From assembly GCA_900199595.1 (NCBI GenBank), contig FZRB01000027.1, positions 1 through 40,109 on the forward strand: 40,109 bases of DNA. Reading direction: 5' to 3'. This document shows, piece by piece, positions 1-6,239 of this stretch. Made by a program: the position numbers and the translations under genes. The stretch is from Lachnospiraceae bacterium. Lineage in GTDB: Bacteria; Bacillota; Clostridia; Lachnospirales; Lachnospiraceae. The notes under the pieces are model-generated. The model did not search any database, was not told the origin of the DNA, and saw nothing but the letters and a program-made list of their open reading frames with translations. The first letter of the stretch is position 1; every line of letters starts with the position of its first letter.

Positions 1-38
1 CTCTTACCTTTTGATACATCAATACCTACTGCGTTCAT
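1..38 (-). CDS. IS110-family transposase, N-terminal fragment cut by the window edge
   Basis: Read on the minus strand from an ATG at 38, the sequence gives MNAVGIDVSKGK and then runs off the window. This is the signature start of IS110-family DEDD transposases (VGIDVSK, carrying the first catalytic Asp). An AAGGAG ribosome binding site lies just upstream on the same strand, at about 48-54. Only 12-13 codons are visible, so whether the gene is intact cannot be judged. The identification rests on the short motif plus the good ribosome binding site. Confidence 0.75.
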   Translation of the reverse strand, partial: MNAVGIDVSKGK

Positions 39-59
39 ATATTTGTCACTCCTTAAAAA

Positions 60-245
60 TATAGTGCAATGGATATATACCAGTTTTACTCATTGCCTAT
101 TCAATCTACTGTGGTGTGACACGAATGCACCTAATGGTGAAACAACCTGCATAAAACGAACGCTGCTAATGAGGAGCTGGTTATCAGTCTATGTTACGGA
201 CGCGAGGTCCAAGGAAGGAAGCCGATATACCTATTGCCCCATCAT
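60..245 (-). ncRNA. Candidate IS110 bridge RNA region (left non-coding end)
   Basis: This AT-moderate stretch lies directly upstream of the IS110 transposase start and has no convincing ORF. On the minus strand a TATAAT (244-249 on plus) is followed by a G-rich putative start and several short hairpins: GGAC/GTCC around 199-211, CACC/GGTG around 128-141, and a GTGT/ACAC palindrome at 113-121. In IS110-subgroup elements such as IS621 the bridge RNA that selects target and donor is encoded in this non-coding left end, transcribed in the same direction as the recombinase. Boundaries are approximate. The call rests on position and structure, not on a covariance match. Confidence 0.4.
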
Positions 246-271
246 TATACAGCTTAAGCAATAAGATAGAT

Positions 272-290
272 AACATCTTAACTGGATGTT
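272..290. repeat. Short inverted repeat near the presumed IS110 left boundary
   Basis: AACATC and GATGTT form a perfect 6-bp inverted repeat with a 7-base spacer. It sits just beyond the putative bridge RNA promoter and may lie at or near the element boundary. It could equally be chance in AT-rich DNA. Confidence 0.25.
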
Positions 291-476
291 AAGAATATTA
301 ACTATAAAATCATTGTAGTAGGAAGCAGATATTATGTACGAGAAATATTAAAATCCTTGCCTGCGAAGGAGAGGTTGGAACTTGAGGCAAAAGTTCCTCA
401 GGTCACCAGGAGAAGCACCTGCACATTATCTACACTAATTAACCTGAATGCGGAGCTTATGTCTATTGTGGCATAA
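282..476 (+). pseudogene. Unassigned open frame lacking a proper start, probable gene remnant
   Basis: A frame stays open for about 64 codons and ends at a TAA at 474-476. It has no ATG and no ribosome binding site, and a stop at 279-281 closes it upstream. The translation includes YKIIVVGSRYYVREILKSL followed by a Glu/Lys-rich stretch. I do not recognise a family. It lies between the IS110 left end and the IS605-like right end, so it could be the 3' end of a gene interrupted by mobile elements, or a degraded part of one of them. Confidence 0.25.
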
Positions 477-504
477 AGTATCTGAGTTTGGGTTGTATCT
501 GTAG

Positions 505-588
505 TAATGTAGTTCCTGTCTTCTAAAGAGACTACGTGTAGAAATACATTTATGGGAAGCACGCGACTTCAGTCGTGTGAGGTTTCAC
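505..588 (+). mobile_element. IS200/IS605-type right end (omegaRNA-like 3' end), solitary
   Basis: A 9-bp hairpin (CACGCGACT at 560-568, TC loop, AGTCGTGTG at 571-579, one G-T wobble) is preceded by GGGAAG and followed by AGGTTTCAC ending at 588. The arrangement GGGAAG - hairpin - AGGTTTCAC is the characteristic subterminal hairpin and end of IS605/IS1341-type elements carrying TnpB, where it also forms the 3' end of the omegaRNA. Short nested complementary segments at 509-535 may be part of the scaffold. No tnpA or tnpB gene is present in the window, so this is a remnant or an internally deleted element. Confidence 0.6.
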
Positions 589-681
589 AAATTACTTGAA
601 ATGCAGGAAGTAATTGACAAGAATGGTTTTGTAGAAGGTACTATTCACAGATACCTTATAGTGACAAAGAAGAAAGGCTAA
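589..681 (+). pseudogene. Coding-tail remnant abutting the IS605-like end
   Basis: Immediately after the mobile-element end a frame encodes about 30 residues (HKLLEMQEVIDKNGFVEGTI followed by a basic tail) and stops at 681. An ATG at 601 would give a 26-residue peptide, but no clear ribosome binding site precedes it. It looks like the 3' end of a gene whose 5' part lies on the other side of the insertion or has been lost. No family is recognised. If the element is a true IS605 derivative, the first 16 or so bases here would be the guide segment of its omegaRNA. Confidence 0.3.
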
Positions 682-705
682 TAATGATGGAGCGGTAAGT
701 ATATT

Positions 706-743
706 GGTCAGTGGAGAATGAAACTCTGCTGACCATTTTTTTG
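706..743 (+). terminator. Rho-independent terminator before tetR
   Basis: GGTCAG-TG-GAG (706-716) can pair with CTC-TG-CTGACC (724-734) around an AATGAAA loop, with one internal mismatch, followed by a run of seven T residues. It would insulate the TetR gene from transcription out of the mobile-element debris. Confidence 0.7.
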
Positions 744-744
744 A

Positions 745-792
745 TTGACAAGCTAATGAATATTAGCTATAATATGGCTAATATTCATTAGC
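745..792 (+). promoter_or_regulatory. tetR promoter embedded in a perfect double palindromic operator
   Basis: A near-ideal sigma-A promoter is present: TTGACA at 745-750, a 17-base spacer and TATAAT at 768-773. The 16-base element GCTAATGAATATTAGC (752-767) fills all but the first base of the spacer. Its exact reverse complement, GCTAATATTCATTAGC (777-792), follows the -10 box after 9 bases. Each arm is itself a dyad (GCTAAT - 4 bases - ATTAGC). Two dyads flanking the -10 box upstream of a TetR gene are best explained as autoregulatory operators, since a bound repressor would occlude RNA polymerase. Confidence 0.85.
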
Positions 793-806
793 GAAATGGA
801 GGGACC

Positions 807-1394
807 ATGTCTACTAAAGAGAAAATATTGGATGCGGCATTAACGTTATTTGCAGAGAATGGATACGATGGAACAAGTGTGGAGCAGATTGCAAATGTTG
901 TTGGGATAAAAGCCCCTTCACTTTATAAACATTACAAGGGCAAAGAGGATATTCTGAATGCGTTGATTGATTCCGCGGAAGCGCGATATGAGGAAATGTT
1001 TGGATCTGAGAATAATATCGGGAAAGTACCACGGAGCCGGGAAGAGTTCATAAATGTGACGATGGAAAGGATTTCCTTCACAATGCGAGATCCCATAATC
1101 CGCAAGACGCGGATGCTCCTTGTTCAGGAACAGTTCAGAAATGAAAGGATTTCTGAGGTTACGACCAGGCATCAGCTGGACGGAATACAGAGGATGTTTG
1201 CAAAGATCATCAAAGGTATGATGGATGAGGGTATCGTCAAAAATGATGATCCGGAGCTGCTTGCGGTAGAACTTACCGCACCGGCTGTTCTGCAGATTGC
1301 AAGGTCAGACAGGCAACCGCAATATGAGGAAGAATGCATGGAATACATCGAAAAGCATTTACGGCATTTTTGTAAGGTATATATGAAAAAGTGA
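807..1394 (+). CDS. TetR/AcrR-family transcriptional regulator
   Basis: A 195-residue protein with the usual TetR length and layout. The N-terminal HTH occupies residues 3-50 (KILDAALTLFAENGYDGTSV, then EQIANVVGIKAPSLYKHYKG with the typical SLYKHYKGKEDI recognition-helix end). An all-helical ligand-binding and dimerisation domain follows. The ATG at 807 has a GGAGGG ribosome binding site 6 bases upstream and is preceded by a promoter with two inverted-repeat operators, so autorepression is very likely. The ligand is not predictable. Downstream are GNAT acetyltransferases rather than an efflux pump, so the regulon may be local (resistance or detoxification) or lie outside the window. A long hairpin follows the stop directly. 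Confidence 0.92.
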   Translation: MSTKEKILDAALTLFAENGYDGTSVEQIANVVGIKAPSLYKHYKGKEDILNALIDSAEARYEEMFGSENNIGKVPRSREEFINVTMERISFTMRDPIIRKTRMLLVQEQFRNERISEVTTRHQLDGIQRMFAKIIKGMMDEGIVKNDDPELLAVELTAPAVLQIARSDRQPQYEEECMEYIEKHLRHFCKVYMKK

Positions 1395-1440
1395 GCAAAG
1401 GTGTTGATTTCGTGCTTGCACGAAAAATCAACACTTTTGC
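1395..1440 (+). terminator. Long hairpin directly after tetR
   Basis: GCAAAGGTGTTGATTTCGTG (1395-1414) plus one more C pairs with 1418-1440 over about 20 bp around a TT loop, with a two-base bulge on the right arm. It begins at the base after the tetR stop. There is no good T-run after it, only CTTTTGC inside the right arm. It may act as a weak terminator or an mRNA 3'-end stabiliser, and as DNA it is also a near-perfect inverted repeat. Confidence 0.5.
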
Positions 1441-1487
1441 GAGCGAAAACACGGAGCCGGTAGGCGACGTGGGAGAGGATTGATCGT

Positions 1488-2447
1488 ATGGATAATAATG
1501 AAGGTTTTATTGTACGCAGATTATCACAAAATGAGATCCCTGCGGCATTAGAGCTTGCCTGGAAAGTGTTTTCAGAATATGAGTCACCGGATTATGCTCC
1601 AGAGGGAACGGAAGAGTTTCGCAAGTGTCTTCACGATGAAGAATATCTGGCAGGAATAGAGTATTATGGAGCATTTGATGGTGAAAAGCTGATCGGAACA
1701 ATCGGTATCAGGGCAGATAAAAAGCATATCTGCTTCTTCTTTGTTGATGGAAATTATCACAGGAAGGGTATTGGAACCGGAATGTTCCGCTATCTGCTTA
1801 AGGATTATTCCGGCAAAACAATAACGCTTAATTCTTCACCATATGGTGTGCCGTTCTATAGGGCGATAGGCTTCGTGCCTACTGATGAAGAAAAGACGGT
1901 CAACGGAATCCGATTCACACCTATGGAATACAAGGCGGAAGTAGTTCTCGAAACTGAAAGACTGTTGCTTCGGGAAATGAACATGGGAGACTATGATGCA
2001 TTGTATAAGATCCTTGCGGATTCTGACATTATGCGGAACTATCCGTACACCTTTGATGAAAGAAGAGTTCGGGGCTGGATAGAGCGCAACATGGAGCGAT
2101 ACTTGAGGGATGGCTTCGGACTTTGGGCAGTATGCCTGAAGGATAACGGTGAAATGATCGGCGACTGTGGGCTGACATTACAAAACATAGAAGGAGAAAT
2201 GCTTCCTGAGATTGGATATCACATTCGCAGAGACTGTCAGCGTAAGGGTTACGCGAAGGAAGCGGCAAAAGCAGTAATGGACTGGGCGTTTAGGAATACA
2301 GACTATCCGGCATTTTATTCTTACTGCAAATATACGAATGAAGCCTCTATAAGGACAGCTGAGGCTATCGGGATGCAATTTGACAGGGAATATCCTGATG
2401 AAGTAAATGGAATAACACATGTTTCGGTGATACTTAGGAGGACTTGA
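1488..2447 (+). CDS. Tandem GNAT N-acetyltransferase (two GNAT domains)
   Basis: A 319-residue protein with two acetyltransferase units. Residues about 8-145 form a single-substrate GNAT with an acetyl-CoA loop (HRKGIGTGMFRYL) and the C-terminal PFYRAIGFVPTDEE segment. Residues about 152-315 resemble RimJ/RimL-type GNATs, which begin LETERLLLREM and contain the CoA-binding QRKGYAKEAAKAVMDWAF. Each half is close to full domain length, so this looks like a genuine fusion rather than a read-through. The substrate is unknown; amine antibiotics, small amines or protein N-termini are family possibilities. It ends two bases before the next gene and shares its transcript. Confidence 0.85.
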   Translation: MDNNEGFIVRRLSQNEIPAALELAWKVFSEYESPDYAPEGTEEFRKCLHDEEYLAGIEYYGAFDGEKLIGTIGIRADKKHICFFFVDGNYHRKGIGTGMFRYLLKDYSGKTITLNSSPYGVPFYRAIGFVPTDEEKTVNGIRFTPMEYKAEVVLETERLLLREMNMGDYDALYKILADSDIMRNYPYTFDERRVRGWIERNMERYLRDGFGLWAVCLKDNGEMIGDCGLTLQNIEGEMLPEIGYHIRRDCQRKGYAKEAAKAVMDWAFRNTDYPAFYSYCKYTNEASIRTAEAIGMQFDREYPDEVNGITHVSVILRRT

Positions 2448-2449
2448 TT

Positions 2450-2794
2450 ATGAATGATTACATCGCATATTGCGGTCTGGACTGTGAGACTTGCGAAGCT
2501 CGTCTGGCTACGGTTAATAACGATGATGAGCTGCGGATAAAGGTATCGAAGGAATGGTCTGAGCTTAATGGAGTGGAGATCACGCCGGGAATGATCAACT
2601 GCTCCGGCTGCCGTATTCCGGGAGTAAAGACAGTGTACTGCGATTCTTTATGTCCGATCAGACAGTGCGCGAGAGAAAAACAGATGGAGACCTGCGGTGG
2701 CTGTCCAGAAATGAAGTCGTGCGAAAAGGTAGGAGCAATTATTGGGAACAATCCTGATGCACTTGGCAGGCTTGAAAACGCAGGAAGGGTATGA
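2450..2794 (+). CDS. DUF3795 cysteine-rich protein
   Basis: A 114-residue protein rich in Cys, with the DUF3795 pattern: an N-terminal YCGLDCETCEA, then NCSGCR, CDSLCPIRQCA, ETCGGCPEM and SCEK. The paired Cys motifs suggest metal or Fe-S binding, but no biochemical role is established for the family. The ATG at 2450 is preferred over an upstream TTG at 2444, because AGGAGG at 2436-2441 is then spaced 8 bases away. DUF3795 genes often travel with GNATs in Clostridia, as here. The stop overlaps the next ATG (ATGA). Confidence 0.85.
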   Translation: MNDYIAYCGLDCETCEARLATVNNDDELRIKVSKEWSELNGVEITPGMINCSGCRIPGVKTVYCDSLCPIRQCAREKQMETCGGCPEMKSCEKVGAIIGNNPDALGRLENAGRV

Positions 2795-2955
2795 TGGCAA
2801 ATGTAATAACAGGTTTAAGAATCCTTGTGAGTGCGGTACTTGTGTTTTGCCCGGTGTTTTCTCCGATTTTCTATGTGCTGTATCTGATCGCTGATTTTAT
2901 ATTTGTGGCCGTTTGCCTGCAGATGAAGAAAAGAGAAAAACATAAAGGACATTGA
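2791..2955 (+). pseudogene. CDP-alcohol phosphatidyltransferase remnant
   Basis: An overlapping ATGATGG start gives about 53 residues. It begins ANVITGLRILVSAVLVFCPV, the typical N-terminus of CDP-alcohol phosphatidyltransferases (PgsA/PssA-like), followed by a second hydrophobic stretch and a basic tail. The family hallmark, DGxxAR...GxxxD, is absent because the reading goes from the first membrane segment straight to LIADFIFVAVCLQMKKREK. Family members are normally about 180-200 residues, so an internal deletion appears to have joined the N-terminus to a C-terminal membrane helix. It cannot be a working transferase. It may persist as a small membrane peptide because it is translationally coupled to its neighbours. 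Confidence 0.65.
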
Positions 2956-2958
2956 GGT

Positions 2959-3492
2959 ATGGAAATAAGAGTTGAGAGACTAACTGAAGATAACTTTAAT
3001 TCCCATTCACTGGATAACTTTATTAGGCATCAGGTTGTCACGGAGTGCCTAAGAAATGTGGATGGAAACTGGATTCTTCTGCCTATTTCATTTGTGGAAG
3101 AATGGAGTCTTGATAAGTGCAGAGAAGAAGCGTCGGCAATAGCAAATAATCTATATGGGGACATGATAGATTATGGGGCATTTGAAGAGACGGATTTGAT
3201 AGGATATATCACGGTTGGTACGGAAAGATTAGGAACAAAAGGACAGTATGTCCAGCTTGTTTCATTTCAGGTATCCGAACCATTCCGGGGTATGGGAGTT
3301 GGAAGAAGGCTTTTTGAGAAAGCGGCGGGGGCGGCAAAGGGACGTGGTGCAAAAAAGCTATACATTTCCGCTCATTCATCAAAAGAATCTCAGGCTGCGT
3401 ATAAGGCATTGGGATGTGTACATGCCGAGGAGATAATACCTTGGATTGCAGATGAGGAGCCATTTGATGTACAGATGGAATATGTGTTATAA
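2959..3492 (+). CDS. GNAT-family N-acetyltransferase
   Basis: A 177-residue single-domain GNAT. The acetyl-CoA binding motif A is VSEPFRGMGVGRRLFEKAAG (about residues 105-124), preceded by a beta strand carrying VQLVSFQV and followed by KLYISAHSSKESQAAYKALG, the usual motif-B helix. An AAAGGA 9 bases before the ATG serves as ribosome binding site. It starts 3 bases after the phosphatidyltransferase remnant and probably belongs to the same transcript. The substrate is unknown. Confidence 0.88.
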   Translation: MEIRVERLTEDNFNSHSLDNFIRHQVVTECLRNVDGNWILLPISFVEEWSLDKCREEASAIANNLYGDMIDYGAFEETDLIGYITVGTERLGTKGQYVQLVSFQVSEPFRGMGVGRRLFEKAAGAAKGRGAKKLYISAHSSKESQAAYKALGCVHAEEIIPWIADEEPFDVQMEYVL

Positions 3493-3822
3493 AACTGATT
3501 TTACTAAAACTGGAGGAGAGAAAACCGGAGAGGAGCTTTGCTGATCATGGTCACAAAGGAAATGTTAAGCACCTCGGGCTGGGGCAGGCACGGGAAAGAG
3601 GTCTTGACAGGTGGCCTTGATACGATAATTAAGGAAAGCCCTGAAAGAAAAGAAAAATGGTATGTAGAACGAACTGTAGAAAAGAGCCTGATTACCTCAC
3701 TTTGTGCGGTTTCTTTCAATAAAACGTTGTAATGAATGTTGAGTTTCCTGGTATAGAAAATCATCAGTAAAAACAACCGGTTAGTTACTAAAGAACAATA
3801 TGTATAACAAGGAGAATATTAA
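3493..3822. other. Gap with one doubtful 61-64 codon ORF
   Basis: The interval holds a plus-strand ORF (TTG 3538 or ATG 3547 to 3732) preceded by GGAGAGGAG. Its product begins MVTKEMLSTSGWGRHGKEVL, has a Lys/Glu-rich middle and resembles nothing I recognise. Other frames contain short stretches interrupted by stops, so the region may be a decayed gene. An AAGGAG site near 3809-3815 belongs to the next gene. No clear terminator or hairpin is visible. Confidence 0.35.
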
Positions 3823-4263
3823 ATGGAAGAAGGAAAATCTGTTTGGATTAAAGAGGATAAATCAATAATTAAGGCAATCAATGTAGTAGCTGCTGTTATT
3901 CGTCATGGAGATAAGATATTTGCAACTCAAAGAGGCTATGGGGATTATAAAGATAAATGGGAATTTCCCGGAGGCAAGATTGAAGTTGGAGAGGATCCTA
4001 AAGAAGCTCTTGTCAGAGAGATAAAGGAAGAGCTGGATACTGAAATAAAGGTAGGAGAGTTTATAAAAACAGTAGAGACCGATTATCCTACATTTCACAT
4101 CACAATGCATGTTTATTGGTGCGATATAGTGAGGGGAGAACTCACATTATTAGAGCATGAAGCTGCAAAGTGGGTGGAGATAAATGACAAACTTCCGTAT
4201 GCAGTAGACTGGCTCCCTGCTGATCTGGAAGTGGTGCTTGAAATGCTTAAATCAAATATGTAG
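3823..4263 (+). CDS. Nudix hydrolase, MutT-like (deoxy)nucleoside triphosphate pyrophosphohydrolase
   Basis: A 146-residue protein with the Nudix box GGKIEVGEDPKEALVREIKE followed by ELDTEI, at about residues 49-74. The metal-binding REIKEEL core is intact. The terminal Gly of the consensus is Asp, which many MutT-like proteins tolerate. WEFPGGK just before the box and the strand-rich end are typical of the 8-oxo-dGTP/(d)CTP pyrophosphatase branch. Its likely role is sanitising oxidised nucleotides or house-cleaning in the cytoplasm. An AAGGAG ribosome binding site precedes the ATG. A 40-codon ORF follows 9 bases later. Confidence 0.9.
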   Translation: MEEGKSVWIKEDKSIIKAINVVAAVIRHGDKIFATQRGYGDYKDKWEFPGGKIEVGEDPKEALVREIKEELDTEIKVGEFIKTVETDYPTFHITMHVYWCDIVRGELTLLEHEAAKWVEINDKLPYAVDWLPADLEVVLEMLKSNM

Positions 4264-4272
4264 TGGATAACT

Positions 4273-4395
4273 ATGTTTTATAATGAAGAATACAAAGAAG
4301 GAAACAGTAATGTACAGACAGGTTACTGGTCATATACAGCACTTGAAAAGCAGAAGAAAGAGAAAGAAGCTAAGAAGAACGAGGTGGTTGCTTAA
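4273..4395 (+). CDS. Small hypothetical protein, 40 residues
   Basis: ATG 4273 to TAA 4393-4395 encodes MFYNEEYKEGNSNVQTGYWS, then YTALEKQKKE and a Lys/Glu-rich end. Tyr-rich and then highly charged, it shows no membrane segment or known motif. It lies 9 bases after the Nudix gene. The upstream GTGGAT is a poor ribosome binding site, so it depends on coupling if it is translated at all. It could be the tail of a lost larger gene. Confidence 0.35.
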   Translation: MFYNEEYKEGNSNVQTGYWSYTALEKQKKEKEAKKNEVVA

Positions 4396-4436
4396 TAATA
4401 AATATATAAGTGAATAAATTGGAGAAAATAAAGTGC

Positions 4437-4465
4437 TTGACAGTCGATATTGATTGTGGTAATTT
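4437..4465 (+). promoter_or_regulatory. Promoter of the T-box leader
   Basis: TTGACA at 4437-4442 matches the -35 consensus exactly. After 17 bases comes TAATTT (4460-4465), a moderate -10. Transcription would begin near 4472, about 50 bases before the T-box stem I. Confidence 0.6.
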
Positions 4466-4489
4466 ATTTTACGATTAATTTTATAAACA

Positions 4490-4790
4490 TCAAATGCGTT
4501 GATGGGGAATAGTAAGTGTAGAGGATGCCTGCTGCAAACGTGGTGATGCAGTGAAGAGAACTGTCGGGTGGTGCAAGACAGAGGATAGTCACACCGAACT
4601 CGCCCTTGAGCAGATCGGGTGAAATAACAGTAGTCCGATTCGGAGCCCTACCGTTACAGAGGGAAGATATGAGTACTGTATAATCAGTTCCGTGTCGATG
4701 AGTGCGTGTGATGATTCACACGAAGTAGAGTGGTACCGCGTGATTCACGTCTCTACAAACCGTTGGTTTGTGGAGACGTTTTATTTTTTC
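4490..4790 (+). ncRNA. T-box riboswitch, probable leucine specifier (CUC)
   Basis: A complete T-box leader. The invariant T-box sequence AGAGTGGTACCGCG lies at 4727-4740. The stem I side includes AGTA near 4511, GGGTGGTGCAAG near 4566-4577, and GAACTCGCCCTTGAGC at 4596-4611. The GAA corresponds to the S-turn, and the following CTC (4599-4601), trailed by a purine, is the best specifier candidate. CTC is a leucine codon, matching the LeuA-like gene downstream. GTAGAG at 4725-4730 can pair with CTCTAC (4751-4756) as antiterminator. The competing terminator is a 13-bp hairpin (4749-4777) followed by a U-rich run. Uncharged tRNA-Leu would favour read-through. Confidence 0.9.
4749..4789 (+). terminator. 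T-box conditional terminator
   Basis: GTCTCTACAAACC and GGTTTGTGGAGAC form a 13-bp stem with one G-T wobble around a GTT loop, followed by GTTTTATTTTTT. Its 5' arm overlaps the antiterminator partner, as expected for a transcriptional T-box switch. Confidence 0.9.
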
Positions 4791-4825
4791 CTATCGTGTT
4801 ATAATATTTTTAGAGGAGAAGTCAA

Positions 4826-6220
4826 ATGAGAAAAATTGATTATTCAGACAAGACGTTGAAGAATTCACGTATCGGGCTTAGCTTTCGTGAGAAAGTTGAG
4901 ATTGCAAGGTATCTTGATCGTCTAGAAATCGAAGCTATTGAGTTACCGGTAATAGAAAATCTACAGGTTGATAGTCTGTTGGTTAAGTCCATTGCGGCAG
5001 CTCTTTCTAATGCTGTACTTACTATAGATGTCGGTTGGACAGAAGAAGGAATAGATATTGCGTGGGCTGCAATAGAGAATGCGCTGAAGAAGCGCCTGCA
5101 GGTCGTTGTTCCCGTAAGTGCAGTACAGATGGAATATAAGGTTCATAAGAAGCCGCCTGTAGTTCTTACATTAATAGAAACTCTTGTAAAGAAATGCAAG
5201 ACTCTGTGTGATGATGTGGAATTTGTGGCAGAAGATGCGACAAGAGCCGAAAGAGAATATCTTAAGGAAGCAATAGAGACAGCAATCAATGCAGGAGCAA
5301 CCAAGATTACGGTAAATGATGATGCGGGAACTATGATGCCTCCTGAGTCTGCTGAATTTATCGGATATGTTAAGGAAATCGTAAACGGAAGAGCTGCTCT
5401 CGGAGCGGGAACTTCCAATTCACTTGGTATGGCTGATATTTGCGCTGTTGAATCTGTAATTGCAGGAGCTGACAGACTTAGTGTTGCGGTTTATGGAGAT
5501 TCGGCAGATATTCAGGGAGTTACAAGGATACTTCTTGGATGTTCTGAAAAATGCGGAGCCCAGCCAAATGTAAAGAATACGGAATTGCAGCGTAATTGTG
5601 ATTTTATCTGCCGTATGAATAATACTGATTATGATAAAAGAACTCCGTTTGATGCAGGAGTAAGAGCCAAGGATGAGTTTAATATCGGAGAGCTTGGAGT
5701 AGGCGATGACATCAGTGTTGTGGCTGAAGCGGTGAATAAGCTTGGTTATGACCTTTCCGAGGAAGATATGAAAAATGTTTACGAGAAGGTAAACAGGGAA
5801 GCTGCAAAGAAGAATATAACAGCAAGAGATCTGGATGCTATAGTTGCCAGTACAGCACTTCAGGTACCGCCGACATATGAACTTGCAAGCTATGTAATTA
5901 ATTCGGGAAATATAATATCTGCAACAGCCAATATTTCACTGAAGTATAATGGTGAAGTATTATCCGGAGTGAGCATAGGAGACGGACCTATAGATGCTGC
6001 ATTTCTTGCAATGGAAGGAATTATCGGACATCATTATGAACTGGATGATTTTCAGATAGATGCTGTAACTGAAGGTAGAGAAGCATTGGGTGAAGCACTG
6101 ATACGTCTTCGCGCCGATAACGGAAGATTATATTCGGGAAGAGGAATATCAACGGATATAATCGGAGCAAGTATCAGAGGTTATATCAATGCGCTCAACA
6201 AGATCGTATATGAACAGTAA
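4826..6220 (+). CDS. Isopropylmalate-synthase-like protein with LeuA regulatory domain, catalytic site degenerate
   Basis: A 464-residue protein aligning end to end with 2-isopropylmalate synthase: TIM barrel residues 1-280, linker, and LeuA allosteric/dimer domain at about 350-464 (keeping YSGRGISTDIIGASIRGYIN). Active-site positions are lost. TLRDG at the N-terminus is TLKNS (residues 10-14), so catalytic Arg and metal-ligand Asp are gone. The HxHND metal motif is replaced by GTSNS (about 195-199), and no HESGIH-type motif is seen. VAEDATRAE and the downstream Asp are retained. It is probably not a working synthase; a leucine-sensing or scaffold role, or a different chemistry, are alternatives. 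RBS AGAGGAGA. First gene after the Leu T-box. Confidence 0.8.
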   Translation: MRKIDYSDKTLKNSRIGLSFREKVEIARYLDRLEIEAIELPVIENLQVDSLLVKSIAAALSNAVLTIDVGWTEEGIDIAWAAIENALKKRLQVVVPVSAVQMEYKVHKKPPVVLTLIETLVKKCKTLCDDVEFVAEDATRAEREYLKEAIETAINAGATKITVNDDAGTMMPPESAEFIGYVKEIVNGRAALGAGTSNSLGMADICAVESVIAGADRLSVAVYGDSADIQGVTRILLGCSEKCGAQPNVKNTELQRNCDFICRMNNTDYDKRTPFDAGVRAKDEFNIGELGVGDDISVVAEAVNKLGYDLSEEDMKNVYEKVNREAAKKNITARDLDAIVASTALQVPPTYELASYVINSGNIISATANISLKYNGEVLSGVSIGDGPIDAAFLAMEGIIGHHYELDDFQIDAVTEGREALGEALIRLRADNGRLYSGRGISTDIIGASIRGYINALNKIVYEQ

Positions 6221-6239
6221 TAAGATTCGGAGGTAATAT

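Noticed and set aside
43-264. 73-residue plus-strand ORF in the IS110 left end
   Set aside because: It has no ribosome binding site or recognisable protein and runs opposite to the transposase; the region is better explained as the non-coding, bridge-RNA-bearing end.
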